Positions 1-10,891 of a stretch of 64,000 bases of DNA are shown in pieces. Source of the stretch: Sphingomonas rhizophila (GTDB lineage Bacteria > Pseudomonadota > Alphaproteobacteria > Sphingomonadales > Sphingomonadaceae); assembly GCF_014396585.1 (NCBI RefSeq), contig NZ_CP060717.1, positions 2,232,001-2,296,000 on the forward strand, read 5' to 3'. The notes under the pieces are model-generated. The model did not search any database, had not been told where the DNA came from, and saw only the letters and a list, made by a program, of their open reading frames with translations. A program made the position numbers and the translations under genes. Each line of letters begins with the position of its first letter. Position 1 is the stretch's first letter.

Positions 1-1
1 C

Positions 2-151
2 GCCTTCAGCAATGTCGCGGGGCAACTCCGCTACCAGCAGATCAGCGGAAACACCTATGTCCAGGGCGATACCGACGGCGACGGCAAGGCCGACTTCTGG
101 ATCCGGATTGACGGGCTCCACGCCCTAGCCGCGACCGATTTCATTCTCTGA
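2..151 (+). CDS. C-terminal end of RTX/serralysin-like calcium-binding protein (5' truncated)
   Basis: The first 49 codons are open in the second frame and end at a TGA; the start lies outside the window. The peptide contains an AGQLRY segment, then a GDTDGDGKADF acidic repeat and a terminal hydrophobic ATDFIL motif. This order is typical of the C-terminal M10 serralysin/RTX domain, which binds calcium and carries the type I secretion signal. The passenger domain is not visible, so substrate and activity cannot be stated. The family call rests only on this tail. Confidence 0.6.
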   Translation, partial: AFSNVAGQLRYQQISGNTYVQGDTDGDGKADFWIRIDGLHALAATDFIL

Positions 152-290
152 TATGGTCAGTAGACGTCGTTGTTCTGCATGTTCGAAGGGCCTGTTGGCC
201 AAGCTTCTAGCGTCCGCAACGGGTCGAAAGCGGACATTAGCAATTCCGTCCCACTGGGGGTTCCCACACGTGAGGGAGGCGTGAGCGCAA

Positions 291-890
291 ATGGCTGAAT
301 GGTTCCGAAACACGGACTGGAATGATGAGATCGAGATCGCCTTCGACGCTCGGCTCGGACGGGCCCGCGACAAAGCTCAGTACCTTAATATCCAGGCGCA
401 TACTTTACTTGCCAGCCATCCTCATGTCGCAGCGAATCTATGTCGTCGCGTCCTTGCGCTAGACGCGCCAGCTCAAACAGCCCGCGCCGGGCTCTATCTT
501 GGGACGGCGCTGGCAGTGCAGGGGGATGTCGACGGCGCCATATCAGCCTTGGAAGGGGCGATAGGGGCCGAACAGCGGGAACCAATGCATCGGACCGCCG
601 CCTACCTCGACCAGGCGCTGTTGATCACATTGGCGAGACGCGACGATTTGTACGACACCGCCTTGGAGCGGCTCGAAAGCGAGCGAGCGCTGCCCGTGAG
701 GGAGCAATCGCCAACTGCTTTGTTCGCGCTGACGCTGATCGGCGGCGCGCGAGGCGAAAATGTAGCTGGCGCTGCAGCTCTCGCACTGAAAATGCTCGGG
801 GATTCGGACCAAGAGGAATTCGCCCTCCCGCCCTACTTATCTATACGGGAGCTCAAGAGTCGATTGAGCGAGGTTGCAGGCCTTCAATGA
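291..890 (+). CDS. Hypothetical protein with TPR-like helical repeats
   Basis: This is a 199-residue protein I do not recognise as a named family. Residues about 40-120 are rich in Ala and Leu helices of TPR character (AGLYLGTALAVQGDVDGAISAL resembles a tetratricopeptide helix pair), suggesting a protein-protein interaction scaffold. There is no signal peptide or membrane segment. The ATG follows a purine-rich GAGGGAGG stretch about ten bases upstream. It ends 30 bp before the convergent HerA-like gene. The upstream neighbour is an RTX-type gene end, but no functional link is shown. Confidence 0.5.
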   Translation: MAEWFRNTDWNDEIEIAFDARLGRARDKAQYLNIQAHTLLASHPHVAANLCRRVLALDAPAQTARAGLYLGTALAVQGDVDGAISALEGAIGAEQREPMHRTAAYLDQALLITLARRDDLYDTALERLESERALPVREQSPTALFALTLIGGARGENVAGAAALALKMLGDSDQEEFALPPYLSIRELKSRLSEVAGLQ

Positions 891-920
891 ACGCTTTCGG
901 TCGAAAGCAGACAGAAGGGT

Positions 921-2363
921 CTAGGCGGCGGCCGTCGTCCAGCCCAATTGTGGGATGGCGATGCTTCGGCGGCCGCTCAAATCGGTGCGGCTGACGATGA
1001 GGTCGCGGCTTTCGATGTATTGGAGCAGGCGGCGGGCGCGGCCGAGGCTGGCGGTGCCGTAGCTGGCGGCGATGGCTTCGTCGGTCGGGCAGGGAGTGCC
1101 TTCGCGCGCTGCGCGGGCGATCAGCAGGAACGGCCCCAGCATGTCGTCGGGCAGCGACGCAGCCGCGTCGAGCGCCGGCGACCAGTCGTCGCCTTCGGTG
1201 AAGATGCCGGCGCGGGCCATCGACAGGCGGCGAGTGAAGGCAGGCAGGTCGAGCGGCGGGCGCGGCACGCCAGCCATCCGGCAGCGGACGGCGAAATCTT
1301 GGTAGAGCACCGAGGCCGCGCGGGCGGCGCCGTCGGGATCGGCGGTAATGGCTTCGAGCACGGTGGCGACGATCGCGGCGGTCTCGTCGTCGGACTTGGC
1401 GGGGGCGGTGTCGGCACGCGAGACCGACGACGCCATCGATTGCAGCAGCGCCTCGCTCGGGAGGGGTGCGGGCGCGCGTGGCGGTTCGGGCACGAACACC
1501 GGCGCATCGTCGCCCGGCGCGAACAGTAGTCCCTGTACGTCCTCCGCCGCCGCCTGCGGAAGCGGCACGAGCTTCGGGCTGACCGACCGGGCGCTGGTTT
1601 CCACGGGTCCAATCGCCACCGACACCGGGCGGCGGGCGATGGCCGGGCCGAGCGCGAGGAAGGTGCCGCAAGGCAGGTCGCGGATCTGTTCGGCCTGGCG
1701 CCGCTCCATGCCCAGCAGGTCGGCGGCGCGGGCCATGTCGATGTCGAGGAAGGTGCGGCCCATCAGGAAGTTGGACGCTTCCGCCGCGACATTCTTGGCT
1801 AGCTTGGCGAGACGCTGCGTGGCGATGATCCCGGCGAGCCCACGCTTGCGGCCGCGGCACATCAGGTTAGTCATGGCGCCGAGCGAGGCGCGGCGCACCT
1901 CCTCCGTCACTTCGCCGCCGCCCGACGGTGCGAACAGCTGCGCCTCGTCGACCACGACCAGCGCCGGATACCAATGGTCGCGCGGCGCATCGAACAGCGC
2001 CGACAGGAAGGCGGCAGCGCAGCGCATCTGGCCTTCCGCCTCCAGCCCCTCCAGGCTCAACACCACCGACACGCGGTGTTCGCGGATGCGGGCGGCGAGG
2101 CGGGCGATGTCACGCTCGCCATGATCGGCGGCCTCGACCGCGACATGGCCGTAGCGGTCGGCGAGCGTGACGAAATCGCCCTCCGGATCGATCACGATTT
2201 GCTGCACCTGGCCGGCGCTCTTTTCGAGCAGGCGACGCAGCAGGTGCGACTTGCCGCTGCCCGAATTGCCCTGGACGAGCAGCCGGGTGGCGAGCAGTTC
2301 CTCAAGGTCGATCGGGATCGTCTCGCCCGACGGCGCCACCCCCATGTCCACGCGCACGGTCAC
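921..2363 (-). CDS. HerA-like (DUF87) ATP-binding protein
   Basis: The 480-residue protein has a Walker A motif GNSGSGKS near residue 35 and a Walker B followed by a glutamine switch, VVVDEAQLFAP, near residue 165. This is the signature of the HerA/FtsK-superfamily ATPases that carry DUF87. The C-terminal half is Pro/Ala-rich and then helical, and is probably the variable part. Family members act as DNA or RNA translocases, but no NurA nuclease partner lies nearby, so the role is open. It is divergent from recQ, with 73 bp between the two starts. Confidence 0.75.
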   Translation of the reverse strand: MTVRVDMGVAPSGETIPIDLEELLATRLLVQGNSGSGKSHLLRRLLEKSAGQVQQIVIDPEGDFVTLADRYGHVAVEAADHGERDIARLAARIREHRVSVVLSLEGLEAEGQMRCAAAFLSALFDAPRDHWYPALVVVDEAQLFAPSGGGEVTEEVRRASLGAMTNLMCRGRKRGLAGIIATQRLAKLAKNVAAEASNFLMGRTFLDIDMARAADLLGMERRQAEQIRDLPCGTFLALGPAIARRPVSVAIGPVETSARSVSPKLVPLPQAAAEDVQGLLFAPGDDAPVFVPEPPRAPAPLPSEALLQSMASSVSRADTAPAKSDDETAAIVATVLEAITADPDGAARAASVLYQDFAVRCRMAGVPRPPLDLPAFTRRLSMARAGIFTEGDDWSPALDAAASLPDDMLGPFLLIARAAREGTPCPTDEAIAASYGTASLGRARRLLQYIESRDLIVSRTDLSGRRSIAIPQLGWTTAAA

Positions 2364-2436
2364 CCGACTGCTTTAGGGCACCGGCGGGTCGCTTCAAGCT
2401 TGCCATGGCGGCCAAGCCCATGAAAAGGCGGCGGCT

Positions 2437-4204
<1,768 letters not shown>

Positions 4205-4221
<17 letters not shown>

Positions 4222-4618
4222 CGACAGGACGTTGGTCGACGGCCAGATCGAGCCCGGCGACATTGCCGAGCTCAAGACGCTGGGCGTGACGATGATCGTC
4301 AACAACCGGCCCGACGGCGAAGACGAAGACCAGCCGCTGAGCGAGGACATCGAGCGGGCGGCGGTCGAGGCCGGCCTGTCCTACCGCCACATCCCGATCG
4401 CGCGCGGCATGGGTCCGGCCGACGTCGAATCGATGCGCGCCGCGATCCACGAGGCCGGAGAGGGCAAGCTGTTCGCCTTCTGCCGAAGCGGCAACCGGTC
4501 GACGCTCGCCTGGGCGATTGCGCGCAGCGAGGACGGCGTTCCGCGCGAGGAACTGGAGCGTTGCGCTGAGGGCGCCGGCTTCAACCTCGGCCCGGTGACC
4601 CACCTGCTTCGCGACTGA
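4205..4618 (+). CDS. TIGR01244/DUF442 family phosphatase-like sulfur transferase
   Basis: The product is 137 residues from a GTG start that lies inside the end of recQ. It matches the DUF442 (Blh-like) fold: an N-terminal QLDDRTLVDGQ segment, IVNNRPDGED in the middle, and a P-loop CRSGNRST near residue 96. That loop resembles the CX5R active site of protein tyrosine phosphatases and rhodaneses. Reported functions in the family include sulfide oxidation, but the substrate here is unknown. The 3' end overlaps the convergent DUF2007 gene by 38 bp. Confidence 0.8.
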
Positions 4619-4808
4619 GCAACTGCCGCGCGGCGTCGAGGTCCTCGTCGAGAACCATCAGGCGGACCCAGATGAGGCCGCCGGCTCCGAAGAAATTGTT
4701 GGTCTCGGCATCGAACAGCACCGCGTCGATGCCACGGGCCTGCAGCGCCAGCCGGTCGACGTCGGCATCGACATGGCTGGCGTACCGGCCAAGCTCGACC
4801 AGGCTCAA
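4581..4808 (-). CDS. DUF2007 domain protein (putative signal-transducing, PII-associated type)
   Basis: This 75-residue protein begins at a TTG that overlaps the tldD stop codon as TTGA. No ATG is available in frame, and the tight junction supports the start. The sequence opens with LVELGRYASHVDADVDRLAL and continues with an AVLFDAETNNFFG stretch, the pattern of small DUF2007 domains. These are often annotated as PII-related signalling proteins, but the role is not established. It is the third gene of the zinc-finger/tldD/DUF2007 operon. Confidence 0.7.
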   Translation of the reverse strand: MSLVELGRYASHVDADVDRLALQARGIDAVLFDAETNNFFGAGGLIWVRLMVLDEDLDAARQLLSREAGGSPGRG

Positions 4809-6226
4809 GCGGCAGTGCCGCCCACGGTCAGCCCGTCGATCAGTAGGGTTGGCTGACCCACGCCGGCGGGGACCGACTGCCCGCCCTTGCCGCAGACCCC
4901 CACGCCCTCGTCGAGAGCCATGTCGTTGGCGATGCCCTTGACCCGGGTCAGCACGGTCGGGCCGTCGCCAATCAAGGTCGCGCCCTTGACCGGCTCCGCC
5001 AGCTTGCCGCCGCGGATGCGATAGGCCTCGGTACATGAGAAAACGAACTTGCCGCTGGTAATGTCGACCTGTCCGCCGCCGAAGCTTTTGCAGAAGATGC
5101 CGTCCTTGACGCGGGTCACCAATTCCGCCGGATCGTCCGATCCGCCGAGCATGAAGGTGTTGGTCATGCGCGGCATCGGTGCGTGGGCGAAGCTTTCGCG
5201 GCGACCGTTGCCGGTCGGCTGCATGCCCATCAGGCGGGCGTTGAGGCGATCCTGGAGGTAACCTTTGAGTATTCCGTCCTCGATCAGCACGGTGCGCGAC
5301 GTCGGTGTTCCTTCGTCGTCGATGCTGATGCTGCCGCGGCGGTTTTCGATTGCGCCCTCGTCGATGACGGTGACGCCGGGCGCGGCGACTCGTTCGCCGA
5401 TGCGGCCGGAGAAGGCCGAGGTGCCCTTGCGGTTGAAATCGCCCTCGAGACCGTGGCCGACCGCTTCGTGGAGGAGCACGCCGCACCAGCCGGGACCGAG
5501 CACGACCGGCATTTCGCCCGCCGGTGCGGCGACGGATTCGAGGTTCACCAGCGCCTGGGCCAGCGCGATGTCGATTGCCCGGTTCCAAGTCGCCGGCTGG
5601 AACAGGTCATCGTAAAGGTAGCGGCCGCCTAGCCCGTGGCTGCCGGTTTCGCGGCGGTCACCCTGCTGAGCGACGATCGACACGCTGAGCCGGACAAGGG
5701 GGCGAATGTCGGTGGCGACGAACCCGTCGGCGCGGACGATCTCGACCACGCTCCAACTGCCCGACAGCATCACGCTGACCTGCGCAACCCGGGGATCGCG
5801 GGCCCGCGCCGCGGCATCGATGGCCTGGCACAGCTCGACCTTGCGGGCGAAGGGGATGGCCGACAGCGGATCGGTCGCGACATACATCGAACGATTGGTG
5901 CGCGGCGGGGACGCTGCAGGGGGAGCCTTGGCAGGGTCCAGCACCGCAAGCGTGTCGGCGGCGCGGGTGATGGCTGCCTCGCTAATCTCGTTGGCGTGGG
6001 CGAAGCCGGTGGTTTCCCCGCTCACTCCTCGCAGGCCGAAGCCCGAACCGGTGTGGAAATCGGCGCTCTTCAGCCGGCCATCGTCGAAGCCGAAGGATTC
6101 GGAAACGCGATACTGGAGGTAGAGTTCGCCGTCGTCATGGCGGGCAAGGTGACGGGCGGCGAGGCGCTGCGCCGCGTCGGGATCGAACCCGTCGCGGTAG
6201 AGGAAGCTGCGCGGATCCGAATTCAC
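4805..6226 (-). CDS. tldD: Metalloprotease TldD
   Basis: TldD pairs with TldE/PmbA as a zinc metalloprotease that degrades unfolded peptides and processes some modified peptides. The 473-residue product carries the family HExxxH motif as HEAVGHGLEGD near residue 256 and the conserved GGXT-type end TVGGTAA. I place the start at a GTG overlapping the upstream stop (AAGTGA), which gives the usual length of about 475; a longer upstream reading would add a low-complexity Arg-rich leader. No tldE/pmbA partner lies in the window. Confidence 0.92.
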   Translation of the reverse strand: MNSDPRSFLYRDGFDPDAAQRLAARHLARHDDGELYLQYRVSESFGFDDGRLKSADFHTGSGFGLRGVSGETTGFAHANEISEAAITRAADTLAVLDPAKAPPAASPPRTNRSMYVATDPLSAIPFARKVELCQAIDAAARARDPRVAQVSVMLSGSWSVVEIVRADGFVATDIRPLVRLSVSIVAQQGDRRETGSHGLGGRYLYDDLFQPATWNRAIDIALAQALVNLESVAAPAGEMPVVLGPGWCGVLLHEAVGHGLEGDFNRKGTSAFSGRIGERVAAPGVTVIDEGAIENRRGSISIDDEGTPTSRTVLIEDGILKGYLQDRLNARLMGMQPTGNGRRESFAHAPMPRMTNTFMLGGSDDPAELVTRVKDGIFCKSFGGGQVDITSGKFVFSCTEAYRIRGGKLAEPVKGATLIGDGPTVLTRVKGIANDMALDEGVGVCGKGGQSVPAGVGQPTLLIDGLTVGGTAA

Positions 6227-6426
6227 TTCGGGTCGGCGCCGGTGGCGTTGTCGGCGGGCCCGCCTTCGAGAAGAAAGCGGCGATCGCAATAGCCACAGTC
6301 GACGAAGCCGCTGTCATCGATGTGGAGATAGACGCGCGGATGGCCGAGGGCCGGGGCGACCTCGCCGCTACCGTCGCAAGCGACGCGCAAGGTCTTGACA
6401 CGAATGGTTTCGGGCGGAGGCAGCAT
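6223..6426 (-). CDS. Zinc-finger domain protein (NDUFS6/CHCC type)
   Basis: The product is a 67-residue protein from the ATG encoding MLPPPETIRV. It has the CHCC zinc-binding pattern: a Cys in VACDG, a His in LGHPRVYLHI and the pair CGYC near the C-terminus. This is the alphaproteobacterial relative of the mitochondrial complex I accessory subunit NDUFS6. Its last bases overlap the tldD GTG, so the two are probably co-transcribed. Bacterial function is not defined; a role near complex I is inferred from the mitochondrial homologue only. Confidence 0.8.
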   Translation of the reverse strand: MLPPPETIRVKTLRVACDGSGEVAPALGHPRVYLHIDDSGFVDCGYCDRRFLLEGGPADNATGADPK

Positions 6427-6482
6427 GGGGAGCGCCCTAACAAAGGCGCCCCCCCGCTTCAATCCACCATGGATGCGGCGAC

Positions 6483-7031
6483 TTACGGGTAGGTCGCGGT
6501 GACGGTGTAGGTGTTCGAATAGGCGCCGTCCGGCGAGTTGGCCGGAATGTCGAGCGTGCCGCCGACATGAACCAGGAAGGATTGGTCGCTGGCAATGGTG
6601 TAGGTGTAGGTGTTCGGCGCGGTCGCGGTAGCGTCGAGGCCGAGCGACACCGGAAGCGCTGCAGCAGTCGTGTCACCACCGAGGTAAAGCGCGGTCGGGA
6701 AAACGGTCTGGACGGTGACGTCCATGCCGGCCGATCCCGCACCGACCATCAGGCCGCGGCTGGGCGCAGAGCTGGGAAGCGGCTGGACGCCGATGTTGCT
6801 GACGAACGACGGGACCGTCGGATCGGCGTCGATGCGGATCTGGCCGACGTTGCCCGACGGGAGGACGACGTCGCCGAAGTTGAGGTTGGTGTCGTTGATG
6901 AAGTTGAGCGGCGACAGGATCACCGTGCGGCCGGTGCCGCCGCTGTTGTCCTGGGTCACCGACTGGGCAAGCGCCGGCGTCGCGAAAGAAAGCGTCGCCG
7001 CGGCGGCTGCAAGGGTCTGAAGTCTGGTCAC
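6483..7031 (-). CDS. DUF4402 domain secreted protein
   Basis: This 182-residue exported protein has a clear signal peptide (TRLQTLAAAAATLSFATPALA, cut after ALA). The mature part is rich in Gly, Thr, Ser and Asp and ends in a beta-strand-like YTVTATYP, as DUF4402 domains do. Such domains resemble pilin or surface adhesin subunits. It starts at GTG with a GGAGAG ribosome-binding site a few bases upstream. No chaperone or usher gene is adjacent, so assembly into a pilus is not supported here. Confidence 0.7.
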   Translation of the reverse strand: MTRLQTLAAAAATLSFATPALAQSVTQDNSGGTGRTVILSPLNFINDTNLNFGDVVLPSGNVGQIRIDADPTVPSFVSNIGVQPLPSSAPSRGLMVGAGSAGMDVTVQTVFPTALYLGGDTTAAALPVSLGLDATATAPNTYTYTIASDQSFLVHVGGTLDIPANSPDGAYSNTYTVTATYP

Positions 7032-7293
7032 AAGTTCTCTCCGAATTGGGAAGCATCACTATCGATTTCGGACTTTGCGAAATTGCCCAACAAGGCCGGT
7101 GAGCAAGAATTTAACCCTGCGGATCAACGGACCCGCCCGAAGACGAGCGGAAAGGGAGGCGTCTGTTCCGGAGGGAAAGGCAGCCCAGATCGACATCCCT
7201 GGTTAATAGCGGGCTTACCGAGCCTGTGCACCATCCTGCTTGGCACGGCCCTGCGCTTTCCCAGCAGGCGAGGCCCCGCTATGCCCCGTCGCC

Positions 7294-8232
7294 ATGACCG
7301 AAACCGGCGCCGCCATCCGAATCGACCAGCTCACCAAGACCTACGCAAGCAAGGGCAGCGCGCCCAAACTGGCGCTCGATTCGGTCAGCTTCGACGTGCC
7401 GCGGGGCCAGATCTTCGGATTGCTAGGCCCCAATGGCGCGGGCAAGTCGACACTGATCAACATCCTGGCCGGGCTGGTCGTCAAAAGCGGCGGCACCGCC
7501 GAGGTGTGGGGTTTCGACATCGACCAGCACCCGCGCAACGCCAAAAGGTCGATCGGCATCGTCCCGCAGGAAATCCTGTTCGATCCCTTCTTCACGCCGC
7601 GCGAGGCGCTGGAGATCCAGGCCGGCCTGTATGGAATACCCGCACATCAGCGGCGCACCGCCGAGCTATTGTCGGCGGTACGGCTGACCGACAAGGCCAA
7701 CGCCTATGCCCGCACCCTGTCGGGCGGAATGAAGCGCCGCTTGCTGGTCGCGAAGGCGATGGTTCATTCGCCGCCGATCCTGGTGCTCGACGAGCCAACC
7801 GCGGGCGTCGACATCGAACTTCGCCAGCAGCTGTGGGATTATGTCCAGCAATTGAACCGCGACGGGGTGACGGTGGTGCTGACCACCCACTACCTCGAGG
7901 AAGCCGAGCAGCTGTGCGACCGGATCGCGATCATCAACCACGGCAAGCTGATCGCCAACGAACCGACCCGCGCGCTGATCGCCAAGGCCCAGGACAAGGT
8001 GGTGGTGGTCGAGGTCGATCGCGACATCGAGACGGTGCCCGACGCCGCCTGTTTCGACCGCGTCGAGCGCACCGGCGAGCGAACGCTGGAAATCCAGTAC
8101 CGCAAGGACCGGGTCAATGCCGGCGACGTCCTGGCCGCGTTGCAGAAGGAAGGGCTCCAGATTATCGACGTGTCGACCAAGGATCCCGACCTTGAAGACG
8201 TCTTCCTGTCGCTGACCCGCGCCGCCGCCTAG
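7294..8232 (+). CDS. ABC transporter ATP-binding protein (DrrA/CcmA-like)
   Basis: The 312-residue ATPase has Walker A GPNGAGKST (about residue 48), the signature LSGGMKRR (about 143), Walker B ILVLDEPTAGVD and an H-loop TTHYLEEAEQ. This arrangement belongs to ABC-2 type exporters, in which a membrane permease is usually encoded next door. No permease gene is present: the next gene is a convergent esterase overlapping by 4 bp. I chose the start MTETGAAIRI because upstream codons encode an unconserved leader. The cargo is unknown. Confidence 0.85.
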   Translation: MTETGAAIRIDQLTKTYASKGSAPKLALDSVSFDVPRGQIFGLLGPNGAGKSTLINILAGLVVKSGGTAEVWGFDIDQHPRNAKRSIGIVPQEILFDPFFTPREALEIQAGLYGIPAHQRRTAELLSAVRLTDKANAYARTLSGGMKRRLLVAKAMVHSPPILVLDEPTAGVDIELRQQLWDYVQQLNRDGVTVVLTTHYLEEAEQLCDRIAIINHGKLIANEPTRALIAKAQDKVVVVEVDRDIETVPDAACFDRVERTGERTLEIQYRKDRVNAGDVLAALQKEGLQIIDVSTKDPDLEDVFLSLTRAAA

Positions 8233-9110
8233 CGCGAGAAACGCTGGAAGAAGGCCCACATCCAGTCGTTCACCGCCAGCCATTCGTGTCCGCGGCCCTT
8301 GGCGACATAGCTGACAACATCCACCCCATTGCGGCAGCCGGCGAAGCGGGTGCTGGTCCAGTGCGCGTCTTCGGTGCGCACTGGTTCGGAGGAGCAGGAA
8401 TTGAGCGCCGCCCACCGCGACAGTGCGGCGTCGAGCGAATAGCGCCAATAGGCTGCACCGCCACCGCCGGGCGGGTTGGTGCTGTCCGCGTCGCCGTCGA
8501 AACTCATCACGGGGAGGGGATGCGACGGCTGGCACGTATCGGGGTCGGGTCGCGAGCGATCGGACACGAGCGGCCGGCCGGCGCGAAGGCCGACGTCCGG
8601 CGCGATCGCCGCGAAGCGGTCCGCGGCGACGCAGCCGAGCCAACTCGTCATCCGCCCGCCACCCGACAGGCCGGTCGCGTAGACCCGCGACCGGTCGATG
8701 CATCCGCGTTCTGCAAGCACGTCGATCATCCGGCCGATGAAGGCGACATCATCCGGGTCCGCCGCGGCGGGTATCTTCCCCGTTACCGTCGGCACGCCGG
8801 GAATATTCCAGGCGAACCCCTCCCCGGTCGGGATCCCTCCATCGGGCGCCGCAATGTTGAAGCCGCGCGAATCCGCCGTGGACGCCATGCCGGAATCCGT
8901 AAGGATGTTCGCACCCCGGCCGCCACTGCCGTGGAGGAGCACGACAAGGGGTAGCGGGGCTTCGGGCGACGCCGGGCGATGCAGCAAGACCGACCGACCG
9001 GTGCCGGGAATGAGGATCGACGTCGTGGCGCCGGGGCGTCCGAGGTCGCAGCCTGCAAACGCCGGCGATGCGCCGAGCACGGACAGGATAAGGAACAGGA
9101 TGAGGCGCAT
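8229..9110 (-). CDS. Secreted alpha/beta-hydrolase esterase (PHB depolymerase/LpqC family)
   Basis: The product is a 293-residue exported hydrolase. The N-terminal 19 residues form a signal peptide ending ASPAFA. The oxyanion region is VVLLHGSGGRG, the nucleophile elbow is GLSGGG near residue 170, an acidic residue lies in FDGDADSTN, and the catalytic His is in GRGHEWL near the C-terminus. This matches the feruloyl esterase/poly(3-hydroxybutyrate) depolymerase group (Esterase_phd). Polymer or plant-ester substrates are possible, but specificity cannot be read from the sequence. Confidence 0.8.
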   Translation of the reverse strand: MRLILFLILSVLGASPAFAGCDLGRPGATTSILIPGTGRSVLLHRPASPEAPLPLVVLLHGSGGRGANILTDSGMASTADSRGFNIAAPDGGIPTGEGFAWNIPGVPTVTGKIPAAADPDDVAFIGRMIDVLAERGCIDRSRVYATGLSGGGRMTSWLGCVAADRFAAIAPDVGLRAGRPLVSDRSRPDPDTCQPSHPLPVMSFDGDADSTNPPGGGGAAYWRYSLDAALSRWAALNSCSSEPVRTEDAHWTSTRFAGCRNGVDVVSYVAKGRGHEWLAVNDWMWAFFQRFSR

Positions 9111-9199
9111 CGTCCAAGGCTACGGCCCGCGCCCGTCCTTGCCAGCCGCGCCGACTTGCCGCAGCTAGGCCGCGATCATCGTCACAGGGGAATGTCGGC

Positions 9200-10789
9200 T
9201 TGGCTTCGCAGGATTACGACGTGCTGGTTATCGGGTCCGGCGCGGCGGGCCTGACGGCGGCACTGACACTGGCGCCGACGCTTCGGGTTGGCGTGGTCGC
9301 GAAGGGCAAGCTCGACGAGGGCGCGACCGGCTGGGCGCAGGGCGGAATTGCCGCCGTCCTGGAAGAGGGCGACAGTTTCGAGGCCCATGTGCGCGACACG
9401 ATGATCGCTGGTGCGGGCCTCAACAACCTCGCCGTCGTAGAGCATGTGGTGAGCGAAGCGCCGGCGGCGATCGCCCGACTGGCCGAGCTTGGAGTGCCCT
9501 TCAACATCGATACGGACGGGGAAGGCTGGCACCTGACGCGCGAAGGCGGTCACAGCCATCGCCGGATCGTCCATGTCGCCGACGCGACAGGCTGGGCGAT
9601 CCAGCAGGCGCTGGAGAAGGCGGCGCGGGCGCACCCGAACATCACGCTGGTTCCGGACATGGTGGCCATCGACCTGGTCACCGGGCGTCATGCGGAGGAA
9701 TTCACGACGGCCGGCGCGGTGCACGGCCTCTATGCGTTCAATCGGGGCAGTGGCGAGGTCGAGACCATCACCGCGCGGGCAACGGTGCTGGCCACCGGCG
9801 GAGCAGGCCGCACCTACCTTTATTCGACGGCGCCGCGCGGGGCGACCGGTGACGGCATCGCCATGGCGTGGCGCGCCGGATGCCGCATATCCAACATGGA
9901 GTTCATGCAGTTCCACCCGACCTGCCTCTACAATCTCGAGGTCAAGAATTTCCTGATCACGGAGGCGGTGCGCGGCGAAGGCGGGATCCTGAAGCATCCT
10001 GAAACCGGCCACCGCTTCATGCCCGATTACGACGAGCGGGCCGAGCTGGCCCCGCGAGACGTTGTCGCCCGGGCGATCGACAGCGAGATCAAGCGCGACG
10101 GGCTGGATTACGTCCACCTCGACATCAGCCATCGCGAGCCCGAATTCGTGAAGGAGCATTTCCCGAACATCTACGAAAAGCTGCTCGGCCTGGGCATCGA
10201 CATTACCAGGCAGCCGATCCCGGTCGTCCCGGCGCAGCATTACACCTGCGGCGGCGTGCTGACCGACATCGACGGGCGGACCGACGCGCCGGGGCTCTAC
10301 GCGGCGGGCGAGGTAACCCAGTCCGGTCTTCACGGCGCCAACCGGCTGGCCTCGAACAGCCTGCTGGAGTGCCTGGTATTCGGCGAGGCGGCGGCCAGGC
10401 ACATCATGGCCCACTGGGACTCGCTCGCCGAGCCGCCGAAGGTGCGGCCGTGGGACGAAAGCCGGGTGACCGACAGCGACGAGGAAGTCGTTATCCAGCA
10501 GTGCTGGGGCGAGATCCGCCGCTTCATGTGGAACTTCGTCGGCATCGTCCGCACCACCAAGCGGCTGGAGCGGGCCAAGCACCGGATCGACCTGCTTCGC
10601 CAGGAGGTGGCCGATTATTATCGCCACTTCCGGGTGACGCCCGACCTGATCGAACTCCGCAACCTGGTCGAGGTCGCCGACCTGATCATCCGCAGCGCCC
10701 TGTCCCGGCACGAAAGCCGCGGGCTGCACTACACGCTCGACTACCCCGGACTTGCGCCCGAGGCGGTCGATACCGTGCTCGTGCCCTAG
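9200..10789 (+). CDS. nadB: L-aspartate oxidase
   Basis: NadB oxidises L-aspartate to iminoaspartate, the first step of de novo NAD synthesis. The 529-residue flavoprotein has an N-terminal FAD-binding GSGAAGLTAAL, the HSHRRIVH segment near residue 117, the active-site region QFHPTCLY, and the FAD-contacting GLHGANRLASNSLLE. The start is TTG, eight bases after AGGGGA; no ATG is in frame nearby. nadA and nadC are not adjacent, so the pathway is split. Succinate dehydrogenase flavoprotein is the main look-alike, but length and motifs favour NadB. Confidence 0.93.
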   Translation: MASQDYDVLVIGSGAAGLTAALTLAPTLRVGVVAKGKLDEGATGWAQGGIAAVLEEGDSFEAHVRDTMIAGAGLNNLAVVEHVVSEAPAAIARLAELGVPFNIDTDGEGWHLTREGGHSHRRIVHVADATGWAIQQALEKAARAHPNITLVPDMVAIDLVTGRHAEEFTTAGAVHGLYAFNRGSGEVETITARATVLATGGAGRTYLYSTAPRGATGDGIAMAWRAGCRISNMEFMQFHPTCLYNLEVKNFLITEAVRGEGGILKHPETGHRFMPDYDERAELAPRDVVARAIDSEIKRDGLDYVHLDISHREPEFVKEHFPNIYEKLLGLGIDITRQPIPVVPAQHYTCGGVLTDIDGRTDAPGLYAAGEVTQSGLHGANRLASNSLLECLVFGEAAARHIMAHWDSLAEPPKVRPWDESRVTDSDEEVVIQQCWGEIRRFMWNFVGIVRTTKRLERAKHRIDLLRQEVADYYRHFRVTPDLIELRNLVEVADLIIRSALSRHESRGLHYTLDYPGLAPEAVDTVLVP

Positions 10790-10891
10790 CCGCCGAGCAC
10801 AAGGCCAGCGGAGCAGGGCGAGCGGGCCATTGTCGAGAAACGGCAAGGCCGGCCGACCGGCTGCGAAGCCGGCCGGGGCGACGGCACGGAT

